Positions 46,301-60,480 of a DNA stretch of 64,000 bases are shown here, in pieces. The position numbers and the translations under genes were made by a program. The DNA comes from Theocolax elegans (Eukaryota > Arthropoda > Insecta > Hymenoptera > Cerocephalidae): contig CM047425.1 of NCBI GenBank assembly GCA_026168455.1, positions 96,723,580-96,787,579 on the forward strand. Direction: 5' to 3'. The notes under the pieces were generated by a model that was not told the DNA's origin, did no database searches, and saw only the letters and a program-made list of their open reading frames with translations. The first letter of the stretch is position 1; the number at the start of each line of letters is the position of its first letter.

Positions 46301-49300
46301 TTATATGCGTATACACAAATACACACACACACACACATATATATATCTCCAACACACAAATTTTGCACGCAAAACAATGGTCTAATTTCCATGTCACCGG
46401 GAGGCGCACTCGAACGTTTAAAAAGCATCCCGTACGTATATATACTGCGTTTTCTAGCTGAAATCGATCGATCATTTTACAAGCGTATATATACAAGTTC
46501 CTCTTCTTTTTTTTATACGCTGCCCAAGAGATAATCCGTCAGATTGTTCACGGCTCATCGAGAGTTCGCACTTGGCTAGTTTTTCGATTAAGCGACGTAC
46601 AGAGAGAAATGATGCTTTATATTGAATTCATTCAAAAGTATTTTAATTTATTAAGATTTTTATACAGCAATAACTTAATTGAATACAAACTAAATTATTT
46701 ATTTCAATTCTTTTTATTATTCTTAATTAAATCTCCATTTTTTGCCTTTGTTTACTTCTTATTTTCAAGTATATCAATTTAATACGTTTTCATATAGGAC
46801 AGCATTAGTAGAACAACACCCGAAGATAATAGGAACAATTATGTTTATTTAGATCAAACTCTGTTTGGAGGTATTAAATCTACATTATAATAGCAACAAC
46901 ATCTCGAATTTCTTGTATTATTTGCATTGATGAAGACGATCATTCATACTCCGCAACCTCTCTCACTGCATTTCAATTTCAAGAAATATGCTCTTGGTTT
47001 TCACGGTTTTCACGCAAGAACTACAGTGACATATTCTCTGAATCATTTGTCGATATTATAAAGGTAGAAACGAACACACGCTTCAAAAAGTAATATCTAG
47101 GTTTAAGGTTAAGCTATTACAAATATGATGAATATAAGAATATTTTTTAGACGAAAATCAGAAAACCATGAATGTTACATTTAATTATTGTAATTATTAG
47201 GGAACAAATGTAGATTGCACAATTCAAAGCGAGAGTCTATATACGAATTCCTGACGTGTGACGATTCGGATTATCAAAAGATTAATTCAAAACTGTGTAC
47301 GCGTCGTATACACATTTACGCAATATTACTATTAGGTAACCCAAAAGTCAGGTTTATTATTATGCTTTTGAAATAGAAAAATTATACATTTCTATATAAC
47401 AGCCTCCCATGGAGAAAGATAAAGAAATTATTTATTTTTTTAATTTAAGCATATCTATAACAATAAATTTAAAATAATAGAAAATGTACAAAGAAAATTT
47501 AATTTCCTTAAATGTGTCGTCGTTAATTACGACTCATTCCAAAAGTAAGCAGTAAGTGCATTTTTCTTGATCCAGTGGCAGAAAGAAACTTATAGATAAT
47601 ATCAAGTTTTTTACCAAGCTGTTTTATAAAAGCGTTTAAGCATTTGCTTCCTATTTTATTTGTTTGCGCATTATCCATCTTGTATAATATTGTTATACCG
47701 AGTTTTATCTTGTTACTCTTTCATTCTTGTTGGTTGGCGGTTAGATTTAACTCTTATCATTCACGGGAATTAACCGGTGAGTTTAAATAATTTTTTTATT
47801 CGAATTAATGTATATATACATCTGAGTGGATTAGAAATTATTGAACAATTAATTGGGGAATTATACTTGATGTATTTGTACTATATGGTTTGTATACCAT
47901 GTGTGAGTATTAAAGTGCATATATGATGAATTAATAAAAATTCAATAATAACTTTGATAATAAAGTTTAGACATATAGACTACGCGAGTTTCAATAAATC
48001 GGAACGCGACCATGGTTATACGGCCTTTTTTTGTTCAAGTGTCGTTGAGTATCTGTGAAACGAGTGAAAGGCAGAAAAAGTGGCCTTTCTTTGCACGACA
48101 CTCGAAGATACGTGCTGACCGCGAGAATAACACGAGGACAGACGCGAACAAATATACCTGCACCGAGAAAAAGAATTCTGTTCGTATTACGTGAAACAAG
48201 TGCGTTTATTTCAAACTTTACCCAAGGTGTACCGCAAAGACTTTAAATTTTTATACTTCGTACTTTTCGTTGTTTTGCAACATGCCCCATACAAGGATTA
48301 AACCTCGTTTTATGTTTATAACCATGTTAGGAACAAACTTTTTTAATCTTCTACATAAATTATGAAAGTTTATCGACAAACATTTACATCAAATATGTGT
48401 TCGAGTTAATAATTTACGCGGAGAGATTAATGCAATCTTTTGCTAATTATTAATTGTCTCTATTAAATAAACACGGATATAACCCACTGAATATTTAAAA
48501 TAGTATATCAACGAGGTAGAATTTTAAAAGCTCGTGAAAATATTTTACTATTTAATTTATTAATTACTTTCTGTACCAAAATACAATTAAAGTGATACAA
48601 ATAAAATACCACATAACCTTGCACTATAAGATCAACAAAACTGTTTCTCTGCAACTGCAAAAAACGTGTATGTGTACGTTCCTTTTATCACAATGGTAAA
48701 TAAACAAATGTGCAACGGAAAAGTATACAATAGCTTTTTTTTAGTAAACGCGACGATAAAGTAAAGGTTAGTGATTTCGAATTTTTTTTTTTTTTTTTCG
48801 TAGGGATTGTTAGAAAAGTCAAGCTGTAAAGGTTCGAAAAGCATTTGCACAGGTAAATCTCGAAACTGTCGTACGGGTGAATTATAGTGTGCCCAAATTC
48901 TTTCCTGTGTCGACGAGTCGCACACCCCGGGGGATTTCCGAGCGTATAGCAAAGGTTACCGCAGCTATGTTTGATATACAACACTTTTTTCATTATTCGT
49001 GACGGATAGTTATAAAAATTTCTGTAATTTTTTAAATTCAATTTCTCTCGTTACAAATCACTAAAATTTTAATCATTATAAGCACATCTTGAAAGTGGCT
49101 AAAACGCTTTAAAAGAAACAACCTGCAATTGTAAGTATAATCCATTCTTATACGTGCTATTGCTGAAGCAAGTTGTTCATAGTATTAAAGTACATTTAGA
49201 TTCTTTATTTTAATTTGCATAAGTACTACATTGTTTGAAACGACAAAAGTTGTCAGAGTTTTCATTCGAAAAAAGTGAATTGTGCATATATAATACATAT

Positions 49301-50861
49301 TTGCGTGTTCATTTGTGCAAAATAAGAGATAAATAAGAAAAACCCTAGGTTCGCTCTATTATACGGACTATTGGAGTATGCCATGCTCCAGTCATGCATT
49401 GTATAGATGCATCGATATTCTCCGCTTTTCAGAGTTCTACGTACACTCTGTAAATAATAAATCAAAACACATTTGCATTTGAAAAGTATAATAAGGATTT
49501 TTAACGTTATCAACCATTTTAAATGACAGCCTTCAACTACGCGTTTATAATATACATGTACATGTATATATACATATAAGAATGTGATTTACTTTGATTG
49601 TTTACTACATAAATTAATAATAATCATTCGAGAGATTAGTACTTGTACGATTGCATATAGATTTTAAAAGTTAATGAATGTTATTTATCATCATTTTGAA
49701 TTACTTTTAAACTTGTATTGTAAATTACTTTTTATTGACTATTCAATTGGTTGCAATTAATTTTGTTATTGGAATTTTCTTATCCAATGCTAATAGACAA
49801 TTTTCCCGTAGCAACGGCAAAAGATTAATTTCGCGCAATCTGTTATTATTCGAATTTTTCTTAAATAACTCGTTTGGTGAATGGTAGTTTGAAAATATTA
49901 AAAGATGAACGTATATATATAGATTCAAAGCGAATTGGACCAATCTCGTAACGGCAATAGGATGACAACAATGGCCGATCAAGATAGGAGATCGTATATA
50001 TATAGCACCCATTGCCCTTTTATAGATGGATCGTATTGTGCCGAAGGTTTCGTGCCGCTTAAAAATTCTATGCATTTTTGAAACACCTTTATTTACAGCA
50101 CTACGAACGTTCTTTGAATCTTGCGACCAGATGCAACACTTTTATAAATTCACGAAAATTCTTTCTCAAACTTCTATACAATCTATATTGTATTATCAAT
50201 AAATGAGTCGAATGAAATAAAATGATATTTGACTAGTCATTAAATTTAGGTTAAACATTGCTCAGGCACTGAACGATCAAAAATTTAATGTAAAATACAA
50301 GTTCGAGGAGTTGATGAAGAAGTTGGTAAAGTTTCTGGAGCTTAACGCTGTAATTCGTGAGTTTTAAAGAGCTCTTTAGATGGGAATCATTGTCACTTCG
50401 TTAAGAACGAGAAATTATGCTAGAGAAAATTGCGGAACGCGTCTCGAAAGTCCACACAGAAAGCGAAATCTACATTTTGAAGTCTAGACTTTGATAATAG
50501 TATTCAATATCATTTCAAAGACTAAAATGGGTACCACCATTAATTTTTTTTAAACCAGTTTCTTTATTAGACAAAATATCCTACAAAGAAAAATAAGAGA
50601 GTATAAAACGATTAAAAAAGTTTAATTGTGAACATATATTTAGTTGATTAAAAACTTTGTACAAGAGAAGTATATCATTAATACGAATTGAATTCAGTTC
50701 CGTTAATATTTTTGTTATTATATATAACATAATGTAATGTTATCCAACGAATGTTAATAAATGGATTAAATATCACCGAAACTAATACATTTTCGACGTA
50801 TACTAACTTTATACTCCGAATTAAATCTTGCCTGATGTTTCTTTTATAATTACGTAGAAAG

Positions 50862-50863
<2 letters not shown>
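40334..50863. other. AT-rich noncoding DNA with one GC-richer island, no gene recognised
   Basis: Frames up to 194 codons (45912-46496, minus) are hydrophobic and Ile/Phe/Tyr-rich, as AT-rich noncoding DNA gives, and overlap frames on the other strand. (CA)n tracts occur near 44358-44390 and 46320-46337. No exon or RNA gene is supported. Confidence 0.4.
40980..41400. promoter_or_regulatory. GC-richer island, candidate promoter or regulatory block
   Basis: CpG-rich sequence with several overlapping plus-strand frames (70-135 codons) and a minus-strand frame. None resembles a known family. It may be a Btk29A distal promoter or an intronic regulatory element. Confidence 0.2.

Positions 50864-50909
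<46 letters not shown>
50864..50909. repeat. (GA)n microsatellite, about 23 units
   Basis: An uninterrupted 46-base GA run, the longest pure dinucleotide tract in the window. Confidence 0.95.
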
Positions 50910-50913
<4 letters not shown>

Positions 50914-53900
50914 TATTTCAGAAAGTTTATAATTCGGTACAGTAACGTATTTTAGAAAATGAAATTTTCCTTTTGTACGTGAAATTAATTTTGACTATAA
51001 CGTCGGCTCAGCTAAAGACTATTTAGTTACCCCGTTTACACAAATTCAATAGTCACGTTGTTAAGTTGAGTTATATACGAAATATATTCTTACTATACGG
51101 TATTTGTATATTTAGGGATGACTATATTATTAGTTTATTTAATTAATAGAGATAGTTTTATTAATAGACGAAGCATGGCTCAGGTAGCGTCTAAAGTGAT
51201 ATTTTGTAAAATCAATTCTTACATAAATCTATAAAGTATTTGGAAGCAAAGTATTATATAGCTACCAATTTAATTTGTGATATTGAACAAATGATTAATT
51301 TCGTATTAAAGCTAAATCATTTCTTTTATTCAGTTATGCCAGATAATTGGATTAAAAATGATGTATAGTTTTATTAGTCGTATTAGTATTTATATATTTT
51401 ATATATTTATATATAAGTATAGTAATTTTACGTTTGGTTACCTTCGTAAATTATATAATTATAAATAAAAATGCAAATCGTATAAAATATCTTGTTACTT
51501 TATCACAAAAGAGAATAATCTGTAAAGCTATTACTTGTTTATCTCTTTTCGAGTCGTTTCATTATTTTCTTTTTTTTTTGTATACGGTAAACAAAATAAG
51601 ACAAACTTTCAAGGAGAGCGAATTGCGCAATATTACTTTTGTACTTAAGACGGTTATGATGAAAATGAAAGCTCGGATTACAGGATTTGTCGTGCAATTA
51701 TTGTAGTGATCAAAATACAAATGGTAGTTGAAACTCTTTATGATGTTCTTTGACATCCATCTCATCCATTTACGGGCATGATTTATATATATATTTGTAA
51801 CAATAACGTGATTCCTATACCCATAGCTTAACGACGAATCGTTATACCTCTTGATACGAGTCCATCGACGTCGAATAAATTTTCAAAGTACAAAAGCTTC
51901 GTGTTATTAGCGCAAAATGAATAATATTATTGTTGTAAATGCGATAAAGAACGTATAACAAATACGTCTCCGTGCGATCGTCAATCTATAATTTGACTAA
52001 CTAAAACAGTAATTCCGAGATAGAGAAATAATAGGTTAATTATCCCAGCATAATTTGATTACGAACCATATAGAATCAATCTCAAATTCACTGACATAAA
52101 CAGCACTGTAGAGGATAACGATTTTCCCTTATTCCGTTAATTATGGTTACTCTGTAATGACCAGAAGCTATAATTCTTTGATAATGTAACTTCATTGTTA
52201 AATCACTTTCATAAGTCAAATTTTCTTTATAAAAATATATCAAAATTTATGTCATTATTAATTATCGTATTATTTTAACCAAAGCAAATATATCATCCTC
52301 GAAACTTATTATAATTAAATTTAATTTATAAAATATTTGTTAAGAAACTCGGTAATTTGATTTCGCAGTGCCCGATTCGTACGTTTAAGACGAAAGTAAT
52401 GAACTCCATTCAAAGTTAATTTTCCATTTTTGGTCGGTGTTGCAGTAAAATAAACTTTTACCCGGTAAAGTTTCGGCAAAGATATTTTCGAAATTCTATT
52501 TTGAGAAATTCGGCGCTACATATATTGCTTTTGCTTTTATATATACATTCCTTTTGCTTTTTCGTGTAAAGGAAACTTTGAAACGTCGAAAGTATACGGA
52601 ATACCATTTCACTTAAATGTTGTTGTTTTCGATCTTACCGAATGAAAGCAACGCACTGGCATATTATTTTGAAAAAATTTAACAGCACAAGTGTTCAGTA
52701 TCGTACGGTGAATACGTGAGTAACAAAAATTTTGACCTTCTTTTCCCGTATTATACAAAAACAATAAAAATTTGGTCATGTAAAACCTGTCCAGTATCAA
52801 ACGAAGTTGGCAAAGAAAGACGAACGCGATCGGAAAAGTTTGCTCGTAACAACGGAGTCAGTATTTGAAGGATCGGAACCGGTACCAAAGGAAGATATAG
52901 TAACAAGCTCGGTATGTACCCACGACCGACCAAAGGATTCAAAGAAAATCAAAGTTTGGAAAGTTTCTTTTTTCGTAGTTTCCATTGGAATTCCCGTTTG
53001 AAGAAGCAACTCTATGCCATAACTAAAAGTCTTCTCTCGGCAATCGTAGACCGCGCGAGACAATGAAAAGCGCGAGTGAGTAGGAGATGAAAAAAGAGAC
53101 GAGGCTAAAAAACGAGACCGAACGAAACGAGAAAGAAAGAGGAATAAACCAGGACAGACAGATGCAGTTTGCACCGTAATCTTTGGCTAAGAGGACTCGA
53201 GTACCTCGGAAAATGGTGAATGGGTTGCCAAATCCAGGAGAACCGAGTTCACTCCTTTTCTGGAATTGGAAAGGTCTTTCTCTCTCTCTTCATTTCTCCC
53301 TGCGCGAATCGACGCTGAGAACGAAAAGGTCGAGTTTGTAAAGTACGCGCAGCGCGATCGTTCCGGATTTTTCTTGGCAGAAGCACCAGGTCGGTTTCTT
53401 GAAATATTAACAGCGCGTATCACCCATTCGAAGGCTGGGTCACCGATTTCTTTTCTCGCAAATCGATCTCGTCTTGTCTTTCGCTATTTTCATTCTATTC
53501 TCTTTTTTCTTCTACTTCCTCTTCTTCTTCTTCTTACTCTCTTTTACCGTTAACAGAATTATCTTTTTTTAATTTATTATTGACGCGCCCTTGCGATTCT
53601 TCGTACAATTGAAAGACAATGGACGAATCCCTTTCTTTATCTTTTTTCAAGGGAGTAAATTTATACGGAGTTTTAAACTTCCTCGTCTTTGTGAAATTGC
53701 GATTTAAATTTATCTAGGTTACTGTCGAAAAATACCTAAAAATTAACGTCGACAATATTTAAACCCAAATTACATTAGGTCAGAGTAATTTAAACCGGTG
53801 AATTAAAATCTTCGTTTCAATTTGCTTTCGTTAATAAAATCCTTCACCATAAACAAGGGTACCGAAATCTGAATAATTTTTCGAGTTGCATACCTCGTTA

Positions 53901-54309
53901 CCGTGAACATTCGCTCGTGTGTAGCGTATAAAGTTAAGCTCGTTGATTAATTATCCGAAATTTCTGAGCCTTGAAATGCAACGTTTAAAACAAGCCATAT
54001 TAAACGAAAATACATTTTTTTACTGAAATTAACACTTGATTTATTAATTTATTATACGTACACCTAATCATTACAACATGAATAATTATTCAATCGTGAT
54101 TCGCTAATTTTAATAGAAAATTTTAGTAGAAGATATATACGTTGAAATAAAAAAAAACACTTTAAATTACATTTAAAATTCTTATATACAAATTATATTT
54201 AAAAAATGGAAAATTTTAATAGCCTTCATCTATTATTGTATTTAAATATAGTTGGTACTGGTTCGATTATATGATGTTTGTAAATAGTTTTCTTCCTACA
54301 TCCATGTTT
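50910..54309. other. Noncoding DNA, one possible exon
   Basis: Mostly AT-rich. A GC-richer block at 52790-53560 has frames on both strands, and a (CTT)n tract occurs at about 53508-53538. Only the segment at 52796-52912 has plausible splice borders. Confidence 0.35.
52796..52912 (+). CDS. Possible unrecognised exon
   Basis: Bounded by an acceptor-like CCTGTCCAG and a good donor TCG|GTATGT, exactly 39 codons in one open frame (the other two plus frames contain stops). The translation is charged and Ser/Thr-containing (LAKKDERDRKSLLV, then EPVPKEDIVTSS). No family was recognised and no neighbouring exon was found, so it may be chance. Confidence 0.15.
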
Positions 54310-54350
54310 CCCAACTGACGTTTCGCGGGTACACTCCCGTACCCAGCTGG
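54310..54350 (-). ncRNA. Stem-loop followed by GCGAAACGTC, ribozyme-like relic
   Basis: On the minus strand CCAGCTG is followed by a perfect stem GGGTAC/GTACCC around loop GGGAGT, then GC-GAAACGTC and AGTTGGG. The stem-GAAACGTC order resembles the 3' half of the hammerhead motif of Penelope-like elements and the structure at 33592-33637. The CUGANGA part before the stem is incomplete (CTG only), so any ribozyme would be degenerate. Confidence 0.25.
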
Positions 54351-57300
54351 AACGGTCGAGATAACGCGTCGCTCGCAGAGGAAAGTTTAACGAAGTTGGC
54401 AAGAAGTCACGAGGCAAGCCATGCCGACGAAAAGTACGTGAGATGAAAGACCGATTTTCTAATTTAAACATCTTAAGACTGGCGTACTTAGCGAAAATTC
54501 GAGGAGCACCCGGTGGTGAACGCGTTCGAAAATTGTGTAATTAGGACACGAGGGAGGGACGTAGGGGAGTACCGAATCAGTGCTGACCTTTCTTATTTTC
54601 CGGAAACGTGAATACTCGCCGATGAGATTTTAAATGAGCGTCGTACAAACATCCTTGACTGACTAATCTTGCAGGATTGTTAAATAAAGAAACAAGCATT
54701 CAATCTTTCATTGTCAATTGGTATACGTTATATCGATTTTTAATTTATTGTAACTTTGAATCAATAACTAAAGAACGACAATTGATTCGTTCGGTACTTT
54801 TATAAATAATTTATAGTTTTTGCTTACAATTCATTGAAAAAGGGACATGCTTGCGATGAAGATAAAGCAATTAATGTGATATTTTAATTCAATATGTATG
54901 CGCTTTAGATGGATTACACATGTAAAAACTTCAGAAGGTTGTATCCTCCTTGAATATAAATATATGAGGTATACAAACGTACGTAAAATAAATAAACATT
55001 CATACGCAAATTCCTGAGACGTAAAGTAATATTAATGAAATTCAAATTATTTAGTTTTATTTTGTTAGCAAAAAATAGTTTGCAAAATTTTCTGAATTAC
55101 GGAAAAGCTATACATATAGTTTTTAGGAATATGAACTACTAGATAATTTATGCAACAACTACATTAATGTATGTATAAATAATATTCTATTTAACGAAAC
55201 TTTGTTTTATTATATAAATAATAATAATATATTACATGGCTCGTGTACCATATGCTGATTTTGTATATAAATTATACAACCTGTCATTTCGTATCAATAT
55301 ATGATTGCCATGACATTTTATCGCTTAAGCAACGATGGGTTCGTACAACCAATGTCTTGAATTACGAAATAATAAATCTGGTATCTTTTTCTCTCTTTCT
55401 CTCTTTCCCATCCTGTTGCTTAGACTTTCGCTCTAGCAATCGCGAACGCGCCCACGCTCGCCGAAGGTCAAAGATTGCGAAAATTCGTAGCTCGAAAAGA
55501 TTATGGTATACTTCATAGGTGTACCAAAACGTATAATTTTTTAAGTCATCGACGAAAGGAGGGTTACCCGCATTGATTCAACAAGAATCATACATTTGTT
55601 ACCGAGAGTCGGTGGCTATATACAATCGCTTCCGGAAGGGTACGACAGTGGCCTTGACTCGCATGGTGTCGTGCACACATAATTTGTGGTTGCAAAAAAA
55701 TTTACGCCCTATTTCCGTTTGTCTGTTAAACAAGAAGTAGTTCTACTTTTAAGGTATGCTTAGAAGATTTTTTTCTTTTTGTTAGACTTTGTATAGATAT
55801 AAATATAATGCATATATAACAATGTAACGTGATCTTATATTTTATAGGTAAGGATGAAAAAACTTAAAAATCAGCATTTTAATGATTTTACAGTATTACA
55901 TTGAATCAAACAATGTTTATCGTAATCAGATGCATTTGTTACTATAAATTATGAAAAATTAAAATTACTATTGTTAATTGATAAAGTTACCCAAAGGGTT
56001 CGTTGAATTTATTTCCGATGGCCGAACACATACGTCATAAATGCATTACGCAGCCCCTCTCTAGTTAACATGCAAGTTAAAAAAACATTTCCGAAGGGAT
56101 CGCTAACTCAATGATGCGATCTCTGGACGAACAAGCTCGCAGTACCCGAGTCCTCCGAGAATAAAATTATGGGATGCGTAATCGCAGAAATTCGTGAAAA
56201 AAGACGATATATAGCTAATGATGAGCAAAAGGTCGAAGCTCTAGCGGGATAATTAAAGCGCTCGACTGCATGACCCAGTTACCTATGGGCGTCCCCCTCG
56301 TTACATTGCTTCGGGTGCGCGTAGACAAAAACTAGGGAGGAAAACGAGGAGTGTAAGCTTCGAAGAGAGTGCAGGAATTACGCGGGAAACAACCCGGAGA
56401 AATGCGAAGCGAAAGAAATACAAGGTAATTACGATCTCGCAGCAACAGCATTCGCGGCAGCTTCGCCGGAGGCCTCGAGACACTATGCGGGCGGAAAGCG
56501 GAAAACGGGTACGCTGCTCATTCGCCGTTCGTTATTTGACAACGAAAGTTGGTAAACAATTTTATATGCCCGCTAGCTCGCTCGCTTAGATTTCGACTTT
56601 ACTTCGACGTTATATACTTTTTTAAACCTTTTTACGGAGATTCAACTTTTTTTTTCGACGAGGAAACTAGTTTCGATTTCCCAGGGAGAATACTCGAGGC
56701 AACGTTTTTATAATTGGCTTTGGACACTGGATTCGCTATTTCATATTTACTCTTCTGATTGTATCGTATGTGGGTAGGCGTCCGATCGATTCTCCAACCG
56801 TTCCATTACCGTAATCCAAACAGTCATTTTCGACAAATTACAGAATTATTACAGAAAGCTACTAAAGCCTAATCACAAGAAAGTATCAAATGAATGGCAT
56901 TACAAATTTTTCAATTAGTGCTAATAATTAAGAAATTCGTTCTGTACATTTGTTGCGGAATAAGGTTTATTTATCTCATAATCAATGAAGAGTAAAATAA
57001 TTCGTTAGGATAAACTGTATCCTCATGATAATTTCCTCTCTGCTACTGTAAACAAATTATTTATTGTTTTTATAAATAACAATACTAATAAAATTAATAA
57101 ATTATAGGTATATTGTAAAGTTATGTATTAATTGAGATAAATATAATAAATAATTAGGAAAAAGAACTCAAATTTTTATGCAAAAATACATATAATTCTT
57201 TCGATAAAATTTACAAAGGATTTTAGTAATGGTTACTGTAACAATGGTGATAGTTGATAAAACTCTTGAATATTTAAAAAATTGTTTTAAGAATTTAAGC

Positions 57301-60100
57301 TTATTTGAACATTATAAAAGATTGATTTAAGTTTTCTTTATATATTTTACAAATATTTCGTGTTAAATTATTTAAATAATTTACGAAGAAAAAGTCAATG
57401 TTGTTGATGTAAGATCTAAAATTACTAAAATTAAACAAATATATATAATTTTGCATTTACTTTTTCAAATTTTGTTAATATCATTTATTTGATAATATTT
57501 CTGTGAGCTAACAAAGTTGAATAACTTTTTAATACTCCTTCTGTAAAACTCGATTTCATGAATGCATATTTTTAAAGCTAACTATAAAAATCGATTTTTG
57601 CACATGGTGTATTAAAAAATACTATACGGTAAACGAGCAAGAAAGTAATTCTTCCTGCCTCAACTTTGCACCTATGGTTCGGGTGATAACGTATAAACGT
57701 ATGTTAATTATTCAAAATTGTAATAATTAAAAATTATAATAATAGTTTTTATTAATTAATAAATATTGTAAATAATACTAATAATAATTAGTAGGAATAA
57801 TAAAATATCAATCAATCAACAAAACATAATCAAAGTTAGTTATGTTAATTAATAAACTGGTAAATACAAGAATGACTGAGTGCTACAAACTAATGTTTAT
57901 TGTGCTAACCAAGTTATTAGTTGTCAAATATCTAGGAAACGTTTCCCGATTATTCTAACCAATTATTTCGCTGTCGTAGCAAATCTTTGTTCCGCGCGTA
58001 TCCATATTCTATGGATTAACCGAGAACAAGCTTTCAAACTTGTTACCCTACAAACCCTTGCACGCTACTTTTTTGGTTGAAAGATAATCTTTCGTTCAGA
58101 AGAGAGGACAAATTGATTATGGAAACTTTGATTATTCCTCTCAGATCGAATAAGCCCCAGAACAGATCGTAACGATTGTAACGCAGTTCCGTTACGCGAA
58201 AATCAATAGCTATAAAGTTTCAAGAAGTTGCACAATTCCGATAACCCTCAAATGACACGGAAGCATCCATGTTCATATTCACGGATGTAACTCGTAGAAC
58301 TAGCTGTCGTGCATATATCTGTCTATGCATAGATTCGAAACTCTCCAAGTAGGCGGTATAGACGTTCATCCTCCAAAATGGAAATAGCATTTTTTTTTTC
58401 TAAATTTCGCCTTCTCGTTTCTACGATCGCAATGCGTTTCGATACTGGAAATAATAAGACAATGAAACAATGAGCTACCTCGATCCGTAAGATAAAATTG
58501 CGAGATCTACAATTTTCGTTATTTTTATCTTCCATTTTGCTTAGTTATAGAACCGAGATGCCGAGTATATCTCGATGGACCGATTTCGGGTTAAAAAAAA
58601 TATGTATCGACGCGCGGTTTGCGATTTCAACGTTCGGTGGTTTTGAAACCAGTATACCCCATCTCTCTGCGAGTTTACAATATTTTTGAGCTATGCTCTG
58701 CGCGTTATCTCGAATACCTTCGCTATATACGAATTAATTCAACGCTGTTCTTTTGTGTTAAAGGTGCATTCGTAACGCAACTAACAAAAGATGCGAGTGA
58801 TGCTATTCAAACCCAGACATCTATGCAACGTATACAAATACATTCGTCGCTCTCAGTTTTCCGAGAAAATTTAATTACAAAGTACCACTCACGTATATTC
58901 GATAATAAAAAAAAGTTTATTAAAAACAACGCAACGTGAAATTCAATATGATCTCTTTTCATATACACCCTTCTATTAAAATTAATAAACGAAGTATAAC
59001 TTTGTCTGATGCAATGGAGTAATTGATATCAATATGAAAAAAATTACATTTTTTTATTACATTTAAAATTAATATCTTTATGAGCACATCATAATTGTAA
59101 AACAAGTCATTTGATACACTCGGCAAATCTAGCACGGGATTTATGTATCAATTAATAAGATAAAATACATTCCACTACATATGTCTTATCGAGGCGGACT
59201 TGTTCTACTTGTACGTATTAACTACGTCCCATAAACCGTTAAACTTATAAATCTCAATTTTCGACGAAAACAAGATAAAATGCGCTTCAAATTGATGTTT
59301 ATATATTTGCTCTATGGGGATTTGTATAAATGAAGCTGTTAGGATATGATGGTTTAATAAAACGAAATGAAGTCGTTATTACTACATTCTTTTACATTCT
59401 AATAAAAATGACCAATTCATCCAATGAGAATAAAAATGTTTTCATTCTTTGCAAATTAGATACTACTTAGTTTAATAATGTAAGATTGACTTTATATGCT
59501 TTACTTCCTAAGTCATGTGTAATTTTGAAAAATCAAGTTTTCTCCTCGCGTTATAATCATCAGTTCATAATCCACCTAAAATTTAATGAAAATGATAATT
59601 TCCAGTAATAAACAAAAATTATTTACTGTCAAATTAAATTATCGTTGTAAAATTTAAAACAGATTACATGTTTATTAACTGTCGATCATCAGTGTAATTC
59701 GTAAATTTGAATATCGGGAAAATATGTTTTTTAAATTACATAATCGTTAAAATTTTACCGAGCTCGAAAATGTGTATATGTGAAAACAAGTACTGGAATA
59801 TGTAAACTCGCACCAGGTGCAGTAAAAGTATCTTTAAAAAGCTTAGGAAGATTTATAAAATTTTCAACAACTTGTCCATGTTGTACGAATAAGTATAAAT
59901 TCTCTCAAGTGACGCGTCGAATGTTACCGAATAAAAGGTAAGTAGCGTGGGATGTACAAGTTGTGTTGAAAACAGAAAGATTTGCAAAATACCGACACCA
60001 GAAGTTTAAACATCTGGAGAAGGAGAAAGTTTTCAGGAAGGTGCATATAGTTTCCCAATATATAGGAAACGATGCGCTAGCGATGAGGTTAGTTGTCTAG
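54351..60100. other. Noncoding DNA with modest GC-richer blocks, no gene recognised
   Basis: A GC-richer stretch at about 55990-56600 and another at 58320-58900 are open in several frames but match no family I recognise. No splice-consistent exon chain was found. Confidence 0.35.
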
Positions 60101-60480
60101 GACAGCTCCTTATATCGGGTAGTCTGGCATTCGACATCGAGAGAACTCTAGAGAGCGATAGAGACGTAGACATGTATGCATATAAGTATACCTCGTAATC
60201 ATGAGCGACGTCGGGCCCTGTCGCGCGTCGCTGCCCCGTGCGACCGACCGTAATTATGTCGGCCGTATATGCGAATATGTGGCTATGCATATATAGGTAT
60301 ATACCTGTACGTTTGTGCGTTCGTTGAATCGATCGGTCCCGCCCCGTACGGAAATTCATTCCCAGTCTCTCGCTCTCCTCCTCCTCCCCCCCCCCCCTCT
60401 CTCTACGCCTCCCTGGTCGAGCCCCAGAGTTTATTAAGAACGGATGAGACAGTTCACCCGGGTATATCGCGGTTTTCCTC
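60101..60480. promoter_or_regulatory. GC-rich island with C12 run, candidate promoter
   Basis: CpG-dense sequence (a TCGCGCGTCGC-type run near 60221-60231) followed by CT-rich DNA and 12 cytosines at 60386-60397. The frames here are compositional. A distal promoter is one possibility; the target gene is unknown. Confidence 0.2.

Noticed and set aside
45912..46496. 194-codon minus-strand frame
   Set aside because: Ile/Phe/Tyr/Cys-rich with CA-repeat-derived Cys-Val runs. Typical of AT-rich noncoding DNA, with no domain.
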